From TMED78 sp036337035 (GTDB lineage Bacteria > Pseudomonadota > Gammaproteobacteria > Steroidobacterales > Rariloculaceae), in assembly GCA_036337035.1 (NCBI GenBank), contig JAYZFC010000006.1:1-64000 (forward strand): a stretch of 64,000 bases of DNA. Reading direction: 5' to 3'. The notes beneath the pieces are model-generated. The model was not told the DNA's origin and made no database searches. It saw only the letters and a list, made by a program, of their open reading frames with translations. Of the stretch, positions 1 through 7,854 are shown in pieces; the first letter of the stretch is position 1; each line of letters opens with the position of its first letter. A program made the translations under genes and the position numbers.

Positions 1-71
1 TTATTATAATGGTAATATAAATATATTATATACTTTAATTTTTAACTAATGTGGAGATGAATAATAATTTG

Positions 72-118
72 TTGACTTAACTTTTTAATCTGGTATTTAT
101 TAGTTTTAAAGATTAAGG
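72..118 (+). promoter_or_regulatory. Possible promoter and Shine-Dalgarno of the TRAP binding protein gene
   Basis: A TTGACT hexamer at 72-77 resembles a sigma-70 -35 element. No convincing -10 follows at normal spacing; TATTTA at 94-99 is the nearest. AAGGG at about 114-118 is a good Shine-Dalgarno for the ATG at 127. The rest of 1-126 is AT-rich and shows nothing else. Confidence 0.25.
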
Positions 119-126
119 GTATTGAT

Positions 127-1218
127 ATGAAAAGAAGAGAATTTGTACTAGGTGCAGCAGGAATGTCGGCATTAGCTGCTTGCCAATCTCAACAACAGGA
201 TTGCAATAACATTAAAGAAAATCAGCAAACTTTCTCATGGAAAATGGTAACAACATGGCCACCTAATTTTCCTGGTCTTGGAACTGGTGCCAATAATGTA
301 GCAAAATACATTGAATCTTTAAGTGGAGGTCGAATTAAAATTCAAGTGTATGCAGGTGGTGAACTCATACCCCCTCTAGAAGTATTTGATGCTGTTTCCA
401 GCGGAACAGCTGAACTAGGACATGGAGGCTCATATTACTGGCGAAGTAAATCTGAAGCAATGCAGTTTTTTACTTGTGTCCCCTTTGGTCTAAATACACA
501 TGAGATGAATGCCTGGCTTTATTATGGAGGAGGTTTAGAACTTTGGCAGGAAGCTTATAGGCCTTTTAGCCTTGAGCCGTTTCCAGCTGGGAATACAGGC
601 GTACAGATGGGGGGATGGTTTAATAAAGAGATAAATAGTATGGACGACTTTCAAGGCCTGAAAATGAGAATGCCTGGTCTAGGTGGTGAAGTTGTAAGAA
701 TGGCTGGTGGAACATCCGTAGCTCTCCCTGGCTCAGAAATCTTCACTGCTCTCCAAACTGGTGTCATTGATGCAACAGAATGGGTTGGTCCCTATAATGA
801 TCTTGCGTTCGGTTTAGATAAAGTAGCAAAATATTATTATTATCCTGGTTGGCACGAACCTGGACCAACATTGGAGTGTATGGTTAATCTTGATGCATTT
901 AATTCTCTACCTGAAGATTTAAAATCAATTGTTAAAGTCGCATGCCAAGCTGTAAATATGGATATGACAGCTGAATATAATGCAAGAAACTCAGATGCTT
1001 TAAATCAAATTATGGAAGATAAAAATATTGAAGTTAGGCCCTATCCCAAGGAAGTTTTAAGTGAATTAAAATCACTAAGTAGGAAAGTTATTAATGATCT
1101 TGCTAATCGAGACCCTCTGGTGGCTAAGGTCTGGGCTTCTTATGAAGCATTCCTAAAAAAATCTAGATATTGGCAACAAATATCAGAACAAGCTTACATT
1201 GATACAACTGAACTATAA
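127..1218 (+). CDS. TRAP transporter substrate-binding protein, TakP-like (DctP family)
   Basis: This is the extracytoplasmic binding protein of a tripartite (TRAP) sodium- or proton-driven importer. The N-terminus has a twin-arginine-like start (KRREF) and a lipobox LAAC ending at Cys19, so it is probably a lipoprotein, perhaps Tat-exported. The region from about residue 218 (EWVGPYNDLAFG, then KYYYYPGWHEPG) matches the signature of the alpha-keto-acid binding TakP branch. The 363-residue length is normal. The cognate permease subunits are not adjacent: dctQ and dctM lie about 8.5-11 kb away on the other strand. A 2-oxo acid substrate is inferred from family resemblance; another carboxylate is possible. 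Confidence 0.88.
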   Translation: MKRREFVLGAAGMSALAACQSQQQDCNNIKENQQTFSWKMVTTWPPNFPGLGTGANNVAKYIESLSGGRIKIQVYAGGELIPPLEVFDAVSSGTAELGHGGSYYWRSKSEAMQFFTCVPFGLNTHEMNAWLYYGGGLELWQEAYRPFSLEPFPAGNTGVQMGGWFNKEINSMDDFQGLKMRMPGLGGEVVRMAGGTSVALPGSEIFTALQTGVIDATEWVGPYNDLAFGLDKVAKYYYYPGWHEPGPTLECMVNLDAFNSLPEDLKSIVKVACQAVNMDMTAEYNARNSDALNQIMEDKNIEVRPYPKEVLSELKSLSRKVINDLANRDPLVAKVWASYEAFLKKSRYWQQISEQAYIDTTEL

Positions 1219-1238
1219 TCATAAAATTTAGCTAAAAA

Positions 1239-1252
1239 TTGATTTAAATCAA
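1239..1252. promoter_or_regulatory. FNR/ANR-type binding site upstream of azurin and cox genes
   Basis: TTGATTTAAATCAA matches the FNR/ANR consensus TTGAT-N4-ATCAA at all ten defined positions. It lies between the TRAP binding protein stop (1218) and the azurin start (1395). In Pseudomonas aeruginosa the azurin gene is known to be under ANR control, so location and target agree. Its centre is about 80 bp upstream of the start expected from the TATAAT at 1314-1319, compatible with a class I site. Control by oxygen or nitric oxide is inference. Confidence 0.55.
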
Positions 1253-1313
1253 TAAATTATAGATGCTAAATAAGAAATTAAAAAAGTCAATAATTAAGTT
1301 AATATAACTTCAT

Positions 1314-1319
1314 TATAAT
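1314..1319 (+). promoter_or_regulatory. Candidate -10 element for the azurin-oxidase operon
   Basis: TATAAT is a perfect sigma-70 -10 hexamer about 75 bp upstream of the azurin ATG. No good -35 is seen at 17 bp, which fits an activator-dependent promoter. AT-rich sequence makes chance matches common, so this is only a candidate. Confidence 0.35.
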
Positions 1320-1394
1320 CCTTCATTCCTAATCAAAATTGATTTAAAATACACACCAATAAGTTCAATCCCTTAACCGAAGGTGCAAAAAAAA

Positions 1395-1844
1395 ATGAAA
1401 AAAATAATAGCCATACTCTTCCTGGCAGGGTGTTTTCTGGGTTCTAACTCATGGGCTCAAAGCTGTAATCAAACAATAGAAGGTAATGATTTACTTCAAT
1501 TTAATCTATCAGAAATAATTGTTAGCTCATCATGTGAAAATATTACAATCACCCTAAAACATGTAGGTGGCTTACCTTCAAATGTCATGGGGCATAATTG
1601 GGTTTTAACAAGTACTGCAGATTACATGCCAGTTGCTTCAGGGGGTCAGGCTGCTGGTCCTCCAGAATATTTAGTAGTAGATGATGAAAGAATAATTGCT
1701 GCAACTCCCGGAATGATTGGTGGAGGAGAAGAAGTATCGGTTACATTTAACTTAAATGATTTAACTCCGGGTGGAGATTATACATTTTTTTGCTCATTTC
1801 CAGGACACTATGTGTTAATGAATGGAAAATTTATAATTGAATAA
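1395..1844 (+). CDS. azu: Azurin, periplasmic blue copper protein
   Basis: A type 1 copper electron carrier. Starting at the ATG at 1395 gives a 21-residue signal peptide ending ...NSWA and a mature protein of 128 residues, the classic azurin length. In mature numbering the copper ligands fall exactly where expected: His46 (VMGHNW), Cys112 and His117 (CSFPGH) and Met121. An in-frame GTG at 1383 would add four residues, but the ATG has a better-placed AGG and gives a normal signal peptide. The gene leads the cytochrome oxidase operon, 23 bp before coxB, so azurin probably delivers electrons to this oxidase or takes part in its copper supply. The upstream FNR-type site suggests oxygen-linked control. 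Confidence 0.95.
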   Translation: MKKIIAILFLAGCFLGSNSWAQSCNQTIEGNDLLQFNLSEIIVSSSCENITITLKHVGGLPSNVMGHNWVLTSTADYMPVASGGQAAGPPEYLVVDDERIIAATPGMIGGGEEVSVTFNLNDLTPGGDYTFFCSFPGHYVLMNGKFIIE

Positions 1845-1867
1845 AAAAAATTTAGGATAAAAATATT

Positions 1868-3229
1868 ATGGCAATAGCTATAGCTCTTATACTTCTAGTA
1901 GTTGGTTCAATAGTTTTTCATTTTGTTAGCCCTTGGTATCTGACACCAATAGCTTCTAACTGGGGAATGATAGACACGACTATTGACATTACTTTTGTAG
2001 TAACAGGGATAGTATTTGTTCTAGTTAATATATTCACGGCCTATTGCATAATTAAATTTAGACACAAAAAAGGAAGTAACAGAAAAGCAGATTATGAACC
2101 AGAAAACGCTAGACTTGAATCTTGGCTAACAATTATCACCAGCATTGGAGTAGCTGCGATGTTGGCGCCAGGACTTATTGTTTGGAATGATTTTGTAAAT
2201 CCACCAGAAGATGCAATTGAAGTAGAAGTGGTTGGTCAACAGTGGCATTGGAGTTTTAGGCTACCTGGAAATGATGGACAACTGGGTAATGTAGATATTA
2301 TCCATATGTCAAAAGATAATCCATTTGGTATTGACCCAGAAGATCCAGCTGGACAAGATGATGTCCTGATTGGAGATTCCTCAACACTCCACCTCCCCTT
2401 GAATCAACCAACTAAAGTACTACTTAGATCTAAAGATGTATTGCATGATTTTGCAGTCCCTCAATTTCGAATTAAAATGGACTTAGTGCCTGGAATGGTT
2501 ACTTATGCTTGGTTTACTCCAACTAAAGAAGGAAGTTACGATATTCTTTGTGAAGAGTTGTGTGGTATATCGCATCATGCAATGAGAGGAAAAGTGATAG
2601 TAGATAATCAACTAAATTATCAAGAGTGGCTTAATGATCAGGTAACTTTTGCTGATTTACAAAATATACCAGAAGGTGACCCTAATCTGGGTAAAGCCAA
2701 TTTTGCAATTTGTGCAGCATGTCATGGTCAAAATGGTGAAGGTATGCAAGCGTTAAATGCACCTAAGCTAACTGGACAAGAGCCTCTATATTTAAAAAGA
2801 CAATTAAAATACTGGAAAGAGGGTATAAGAGGATCAGCGGTTGGTGATATTTATGGAGCCACTATGACACCATTAATGGTTACATTACCTGATCAAGCAT
2901 CTATTGAAAATGTAGTAGCCTATATAGAAAGTCTTCCCTCAAGTCCAGCAGAAAAAACTATAACTGGAGATGTATCTACAGGAAGATATATATATTCTAC
3001 ATGCTCTGCCTGCCATGGAGCAGATGGAAAAGGAATTTGGTCTATGAATGCACCACCTTTAGCAGGTATGACAGACTGGTACTTAGCTAGACAATTACAG
3101 AATTACAAAGATGGTATTAGAGGTAATCATCCGGGAGACCCCTATGGTTACCAAATGAATATGATGGTAGATATACTGCCAGATGAGCAAGCAATAAATG
3201 ATGTTATTGCTTATATTAACACACTATAA
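1868..3229 (+). CDS. coxB: Cytochrome c oxidase subunit II with two fused cytochrome c domains
   Basis: Subunit II receives electrons at the CuA centre. Three hydrophobic segments are visible in the first ~110 residues (about 1-23, 40-62 and 88-106), one more than the usual two. Next come the aromatic motif QQWHWSF and the CuA site CEELCGISHHAM (Cys228, Cys232, His236, Met239). Two c-type heme motifs follow, CAACH (282-286) and CSACH (379-383), each with downstream methionines that could ligate heme. A single fused c domain defines caa3-type oxidases; a tandem pair is less common. It sits between azurin and coxA, so electrons could pass azurin or cytochrome c, then the hemes, then CuA. Confidence 0.93.
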   Translation: MAIAIALILLVVGSIVFHFVSPWYLTPIASNWGMIDTTIDITFVVTGIVFVLVNIFTAYCIIKFRHKKGSNRKADYEPENARLESWLTIITSIGVAAMLAPGLIVWNDFVNPPEDAIEVEVVGQQWHWSFRLPGNDGQLGNVDIIHMSKDNPFGIDPEDPAGQDDVLIGDSSTLHLPLNQPTKVLLRSKDVLHDFAVPQFRIKMDLVPGMVTYAWFTPTKEGSYDILCEELCGISHHAMRGKVIVDNQLNYQEWLNDQVTFADLQNIPEGDPNLGKANFAICAACHGQNGEGMQALNAPKLTGQEPLYLKRQLKYWKEGIRGSAVGDIYGATMTPLMVTLPDQASIENVVAYIESLPSSPAEKTITGDVSTGRYIYSTCSACHGADGKGIWSMNAPPLAGMTDWYLARQLQNYKDGIRGNHPGDPYGYQMNMMVDILPDEQAINDVIAYINTL

Positions 3230-3255
3230 TTTGAGGAAGTATCAGGAGAAACCTA

Positions 3256-5022
3256 ATGGCATATGTATCAATAGCTGATAGTGATCATGAACAGCATTTG
3301 CATGACCCCCAATCATTTATTACAAAATATATATGGAGTCAAGATCATAAAGTTATAGCAATTCAATATGCTCTAGTGGCAATCTTTGTTGGTATTATTG
3401 CCATGGGTCTATCTGTAATGATGAGACTACAGCTTGGCTTTCCAGAATGGGCTTCATTTATTACCCCAGAAGAATATTATCAGTATGTAACTATGCACGG
3501 AATGATTATGGTTATATATCTATTAACCGCACTTTTCTTAGGAGGTTTTGGTAACTACCTCATTCCACTCCAACTTGGTGCTAGAGATATGGTTTTCCCA
3601 TACATGAATATGTTAAGTTTCTGGGTATATTTATTATCTGTGATAGTTCTTTTAATTAGTTTCTTTATTCCAGATGGACCAACGGGAGCTGGCTGGACAC
3701 TTTACCCACCACAAGCAATATCTGAAGGCACTCCAGGAGATGGTGGAGGTATTGTATTTATGCTTGCTTCACTCGCTTTATTTATTGTTGCTTTTACAAT
3801 GGGAGGCCTTAATTATGTCACTACGGTCTTGCAAGCAAGAACTAAAGGTATGACCTTAATGAGGATGCCTCTCTCTGTTTGGGGTATTTTTGTGGCAACT
3901 ATTCTAGGATTATTAGCATTCCCAGCTCTGCTAGTGGCTGCAATAATGATGCTTTTAGATAGAGTTATTGGCACTAGTTTTTTTATGCCTGCCATGCTCT
4001 CACTAGGTGAAACTTCTGAATTTTCAGGAGGTAGCCCAATACTTTTCCAACATTTATTTTGGTTCTTTGGGCATCCAGAAGTTTACATTGTTGCTCTTCC
4101 AGCGTTTGGAATGGTATCTGATGTCCTTGCTACTCACGCAAGAAAAAATATATTTGGTTACAGAATGATGGTATGGGCAATTGTTGGAATCGGTGCTCTA
4201 AGTTTTGTTGTTTGGGCTCATCATATGTATGTAAGTGGAATGAATCCTTATTTTGGCTTCTTCTTTGCAACAACTACACTAATTATTGCGGTTCCTACTG
4301 CGCTCAAAGTTTATAACTGGGTACTGACTCTTTGGCGCGGTGATATAAGATTAACAGTTCCAATGCTGTTTGCTATTGGATTTATTTTTACCTTTACTCA
4401 TGGTGGCCTTACGGGATTATTTCTTGGCAATGTTACGGTAGACCTGCCACTATCAGACACATATTTTGTAGTTGGGCATTTCCATATGGTTATGGGAGTA
4501 TCACCAGTATTAGTTCTGTTTGCAGCTATTTACCACTGGTATCCAAAAATATCGGGGAGAATGTTTAATGAAACTCTAGGTAAAATTCATTTTTGGTTCA
4601 CCCTACTAGGAACCTATGCCATCTATCTTCCAATGCACTACATAGGATTTTTAGGTGTACCCAGAAGATATTATGCAAATGGAGTTACTGACTTTATATC
4701 TGAATCAGTTCAAACACAAAATGCAGCAATGACAGTTGCGGCAATCTTTGTTGCTTTTACTCAATTAATTTTTATCTTTAATATGATATGGAGCCTTAAA
4801 AAAGGTGAAAAAGCTCCTGGTAATCCTTGGGGAGGCACTACATTAGAGTGGCAAACGCCTCAAACACCTGCTGTTCATGGAAACTGGGGTGATAAATTGC
4901 CAGAAGTTCATAGATGGGCATATGATTTTAGTGTTCCCGGAGCTAAGAAAGATTTTACACCACAAAATGAGCCAGCTTCTGAAGGAGTTCCAGTTGGAAG
5001 AGACCATAAAGGAAATAAATAA
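3256..5022 (+). CDS. coxA: Cytochrome c oxidase subunit I (A-type heme-copper oxidase)
   Basis: The catalytic subunit reduces oxygen to water and pumps protons. Key ligands are visible: His81 (TMHGM, low-spin heme), the HPEVY motif with His273 and the cross-linking Tyr277, the CuB pair His322-His323 and the VGHFH pair at 408/410 for the two hemes. Glu275 in HPE, and the GNYLIPLQLGARD region, are typical of A-type enzymes with D and K proton channels. About twelve membrane segments are present. The length of 588 residues is normal with a C-terminal extension. The stop codon abuts the GTG of the next gene. The heme A genes ctaA and ctaB lie elsewhere in the window. Confidence 0.97.
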   Translation: MAYVSIADSDHEQHLHDPQSFITKYIWSQDHKVIAIQYALVAIFVGIIAMGLSVMMRLQLGFPEWASFITPEEYYQYVTMHGMIMVIYLLTALFLGGFGNYLIPLQLGARDMVFPYMNMLSFWVYLLSVIVLLISFFIPDGPTGAGWTLYPPQAISEGTPGDGGGIVFMLASLALFIVAFTMGGLNYVTTVLQARTKGMTLMRMPLSVWGIFVATILGLLAFPALLVAAIMMLLDRVIGTSFFMPAMLSLGETSEFSGGSPILFQHLFWFFGHPEVYIVALPAFGMVSDVLATHARKNIFGYRMMVWAIVGIGALSFVVWAHHMYVSGMNPYFGFFFATTTLIIAVPTALKVYNWVLTLWRGDIRLTVPMLFAIGFIFTFTHGGLTGLFLGNVTVDLPLSDTYFVVGHFHMVMGVSPVLVLFAAIYHWYPKISGRMFNETLGKIHFWFTLLGTYAIYLPMHYIGFLGVPRRYYANGVTDFISESVQTQNAAMTVAAIFVAFTQLIFIFNMIWSLKKGEKAPGNPWGGTTLEWQTPQTPAVHGNWGDKLPEVHRWAYDFSVPGAKKDFTPQNEPASEGVPVGRDHKGNK

Positions 5023-5700
5023 GTGAACATAACTGCTTTATTTATAGCCTTAATCGCTGCAATAATTTTATGGTTCTTTATTATCAGAAAACTAAAGGTC
5101 AAGCCTTGGTCCACAGAAGGCGTCATAGAACATGAAAGCACCATAACCTCTATTCCTGCTGAGAGAGTTGGGCTTTGGGTATTTTTAGCAGTAGTAACAA
5201 GTCTTTTTTCACTATTTCTTGTTATGTATGCAGAAAGATCAGGCTACCCTGACTGGAGGCCATTACCAGATCCAATAATTTTGTGGGTCAATACCTTTTT
5301 TCTTGTGCTAGCTAGTATCTGTTACCAGCTATCTAGAAATCTGGTTAAACAAAATAAACAAAAAAATATGGAGATCAGTTTATATTTAGGAGGAATTTTT
5401 ACAATATTTTTTGTTATAGGACAAATCTTAGCATGGAGAATAGCATACTCATCTGGCTTCTTTTTTTCTACTAATCCAGCTAATACCTTCTTTTATCTTA
5501 TTACTGGTTTGCATGGATTGCATATTTTAGGCGGCCTATTCGTTTGGGTAAAAACAATATCAAAGGTTTGGCAAGGTTTGGAATATAGCAACTTAAACGA
5601 AATCTCTAATATTCGATTAAGTATCCAGCTTTGTTCTTTCTACTGGCACTATCTTCTCCTCTTATGGCTAGTTTTATTTTACCTCTTATCCTCAACATAA
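5023..5700 (+). CDS. Cytochrome c oxidase subunit III-like protein, first paralogue
   Basis: A 225-residue, roughly seven-helix membrane protein of the COX3 family. The GLHGLHILGGL helix and the terminal YWHYLLLLWLVLFYL helix are the family signatures. It starts with GTG directly after the coxA stop. In many proteobacterial aa3 operons this position is held by the copper chaperone CtaG (Cox11), but the helices and motifs here are those of COX3. A true COX3 follows 13 bp downstream, so the two may have different roles or both be in the complex. Confidence 0.82.
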   Translation: MNITALFIALIAAIILWFFIIRKLKVKPWSTEGVIEHESTITSIPAERVGLWVFLAVVTSLFSLFLVMYAERSGYPDWRPLPDPIILWVNTFFLVLASICYQLSRNLVKQNKQKNMEISLYLGGIFTIFFVIGQILAWRIAYSSGFFFSTNPANTFFYLITGLHGLHILGGLFVWVKTISKVWQGLEYSNLNEISNIRLSIQLCSFYWHYLLLLWLVLFYLLSST

Positions 5701-5713
5701 AGGAATTTAAATA

Positions 5714-6394
5714 ATGTCCCAAGACTCAGCAATAAATTCAGAATTAGCTCCAGGCATTAAAGGTATGGTGAAAGACTGGGCAGCAGATAAGCAGGCCTTC
5801 CATGTGCCGTGGGGCAAAGCAATGATGTGGATTTTTCTTTTAAGTGATACTTTTATATTTACATGCTTTTTGACTGGATATCTTAATGTTAGAGCCTCTA
5901 CAAGAGTGCAGTGGCCTAATCCTAGTGAAGTATTTGCATTATCTTTTGGTGGAGAACCGATCCCTTTAATATTAATAGCAATCATGACATTTATCTTGAT
6001 CACCAGTAGTGGGACTATGGCTATGGCTGTTAATATGGGTTATAGAAAAGATCGAGCAAAAACTGCTTCTCTAATGCTTATTACCGCTGCTTTTGGAGCA
6101 ATGTTTGTTGGAATGCAAGCTTTTGAGTGGACAAAACTAATTATCGATGAGGGAGTTAGGCCTTGGAGCAACCCCTTCGGAGCTCCACAATTCGGAGCAA
6201 TATTTTTTATGATAACTGGATTTCATGGTATGCATGTATCTGTAGGGGTCATCTATCTAGTAGTTGTAGCAATGAAAGTGCTAAGAGGTGACTATGAAAA
6301 ACGTGGCTATGAAATTGTTGAGATAACAGGACTCTATTGGCACTTTGTTGATCTTGTCTGGGTATTTATCTTCGCTTTTTTCTATCTTTGGTAA
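5714..6394 (+). CDS. coxC: Cytochrome c oxidase subunit III, second paralogue
   Basis: A 226-residue COX3 family protein. It has the N-terminal PWGKAMMWIFLLSDTFIF region, the GFHGMHVSVGVIYL helix and the closing LYWHFVDLVWVFIFAFFYLW helix, all classical. It stabilises subunit I and supports proton uptake in known oxidases. It is better conserved than the paralogue just upstream and lies 10 bp ahead of the subunit IV gene. Confidence 0.92.
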   Translation: MSQDSAINSELAPGIKGMVKDWAADKQAFHVPWGKAMMWIFLLSDTFIFTCFLTGYLNVRASTRVQWPNPSEVFALSFGGEPIPLILIAIMTFILITSSGTMAMAVNMGYRKDRAKTASLMLITAAFGAMFVGMQAFEWTKLIIDEGVRPWSNPFGAPQFGAIFFMITGFHGMHVSVGVIYLVVVAMKVLRGDYEKRGYEIVEITGLYWHFVDLVWVFIFAFFYLW

Positions 6395-6404
6395 GGAAAT
6401 AATC

Positions 6405-6749
6405 ATGGCAGGACAAGAAGGGCAACAACATCCGCTATCAATATATTTTTGGGTATGGGGATTATTATTTGTAATCAGTGCATTATCCTATGCAGTTGAC
6501 TATATAGGCTTTGAAGGATACCTCAGATGGACCTTAATACTTATTTTTATGGTTCTTAAGGCTGGTTTAATTATAGCTATATTTATGCATATGGTTTGGG
6601 AACGGATGGCTCTTTCTGTGGCAATACTTGGTCCACCGATTGTTTTACTAGTCTTAATTGCACTAATGGCTATAGAAGGGGACTATACAGAGATTACTCG
6701 ATTAATTTATTTCGGTGAAGATACCACTGAATTTATTGAACATCATTAA
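6405..6749 (+). CDS. Cytochrome c oxidase subunit IV (prokaryotic, CyoD-like)
   Basis: A small membrane subunit with three hydrophobic segments, including the IFMHMVWERM loop typical of bacterial COX4. I start it at the ATG at 6405 (AAGGAA upstream at 6393-6398). An upstream in-frame ATG at 6345 would overlap the COX3 gene by 50 bp and add a non-family N-terminus. The 114-residue length fits the family. It is co-transcribed with the oxidase. Confidence 0.85.
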   Translation: MAGQEGQQHPLSIYFWVWGLLFVISALSYAVDYIGFEGYLRWTLILIFMVLKAGLIIAIFMHMVWERMALSVAILGPPIVLLVLIALMAIEGDYTEITRLIYFGEDTTEFIEHH

Positions 6750-6766
6750 TTTAGGATTGAAATATT

Positions 6767-7024
6767 ATGATAATTACCTTATCAATCTTCTTTATTTCTT
6801 TAGTGTTATGGGGTTTAGCCTGGCACTATCAAACTAAATTCGCTTTTGGAATACTAATAGGTCTTGGTATTGGAGTTTTTATTGCTCAGTTTATTGGACC
6901 ATTTGATCATATGGAAGATATTCCCATATGGCTACCAGCCATGCCGCTTGTCAGTGTTGTAATTGTGCTTTTCGTAATGGGAATAATTGCATGGTTCATT
7001 CCGAACAAGAATGATAACAAGTAA
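6767..7024 (+). CDS. Small membrane protein at the end of the oxidase operon
   Basis: I do not recognise a specific family. The 85 residues form three hydrophobic segments (about 2-18, 25-45 and 55-79) with a short charged tail, PNKNDNK. An AGGA precedes the ATG. It follows subunit IV by 17 bp and closes the operon, so it may be an accessory oxidase subunit or assembly factor. That role is inferred from position only. Confidence 0.7.
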   Translation: MIITLSIFFISLVLWGLAWHYQTKFAFGILIGLGIGVFIAQFIGPFDHMEDIPIWLPAMPLVSVVIVLFVMGIIAWFIPNKNDNK

Positions 7025-7109
7025 CTAGCCTAATCCCGATAACATTTGTTCCAAGTTAATATACTCTGCTCTTGTCTGAGTGATGAATTCAACTGGTAAA
7101 GTGCCACCT

Positions 7110-7763
7110 TTATAATGGCTTAATTTGTACTGTACCAAATCTAATAGTTCCCCCATTACTTTGTAATGTAAATGGACCATCTGGGTGAGTATCATCCTCT
7201 ATTTCGGCTGTTATATTTCCATTCAACATCACTGTGATATTTGATCCTTGGGCTACAATATCATAAGTATTCCAATTACCTTCAGTCTCTGTCGTTATTA
7301 ATGGTGGAGAATGTCTCATGATAGCCCCAGTTCTATTATCTGGATTTTCATTTAGATCATAAATATTAATCTCATAACAAGTATCAGGGCTTGCACTTTC
7401 TTCGCTATCACATCTAATAAAAACTCCGCTATTTGATCCAACGCCATTCCAGAAATCAACTTTAAGCCTAAAATCTGTATATTGTCCCTTTGAAACAAGA
7501 TGACTACCAGAAGCATCAGAAGATTCAACATAACCGTCAACTATAGTCCAATTACCTTCGCCAATTTCATTAAAACTAGACAAATCCTGGCCATCAAATA
7601 AAATAACCCATCCAGAATCACTCAACAAAGATGCTTGTGTTGTAGTAGAAGGCACTGCTAAATTATTTGCATTTTCAGCTTGTAAATCTTCACCTTCAGG
7701 AGCACAGCCTAAAATAAATAAAAATGGTAGAAGTAAAAAGGAAAAATAAATTCTTTGCATCAT
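7110..7763 (-). CDS. DUF1080 lipoprotein (3-keto-disaccharide hydrolase-like domain)
   Basis: The N-terminus is a lipoprotein signal with lipobox ILGC. The single following domain runs from about residue 50 (WVILFDGQDLSSF) to the end and has the DUF1080 hallmarks: NWTIVDGYVES, SNSGVFIRC, YEINIYD, GNWNTYDIVAQG and FTLQSNGGTIRFG. The fold is a lectin-like jelly roll. Some relatives hydrolyse 3-keto-glycosides, but many have no proven activity. It lies 91 bp downstream of a Tat-exported aldo/keto reductase on the same strand. The two may act on the same oxidised sugar in the envelope; this is inference. Confidence 0.82.
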   Translation of the reverse strand: MMQRIYFSFLLLPFLFILGCAPEGEDLQAENANNLAVPSTTTQASLLSDSGWVILFDGQDLSSFNEIGEGNWTIVDGYVESSDASGSHLVSKGQYTDFRLKVDFWNGVGSNSGVFIRCDSEESASPDTCYEINIYDLNENPDNRTGAIMRHSPPLITTETEGNWNTYDIVAQGSNITVMLNGNITAEIEDDTHPDGPFTLQSNGGTIRFGTVQIKPL

Positions 7764-7854
7764 AAGCCTCCTATGACTTGCATTTATTATATAATTAAAA
7801 ATCCTAACAAAAAAAAACCAACTATTCAGAATTATTTTAATAATCTATCAATCA

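Larger units (their letters stand above)
1235..1348. repeat. Exact 14-bp direct repeat ahead of the azurin-oxidase operon
   Basis: AAAATTGATTTAAA occurs at 1235-1248 and again at 1335-1348, exactly 100 bp apart. The first copy is part of a perfect TTGAT-N4-ATCAA palindrome. The second keeps only the left half-site but overlaps a separate inverted pair, AATCAA-AA-TTGATT (1331-1344). They look like two binding sites for the same regulator; no function is proven. Confidence 0.5.

Noticed and set aside
1383..1394. GTG start of azurin
   Set aside because: The ATG at 1395 gives a regular signal peptide and a better-spaced ribosome site.
5023..5700. CtaG (Cox11) copper chaperone
   Set aside because: The protein has about seven helices and COX3 signatures, with no periplasmic CxC-type copper motif.
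7025..7109. Intrinsic terminator between the convergent oxidase and DUF1080 genes
   Set aside because: Only short, weak inverted pairs are present (for example ACTC/GAGT) and no stem followed by a T-run.
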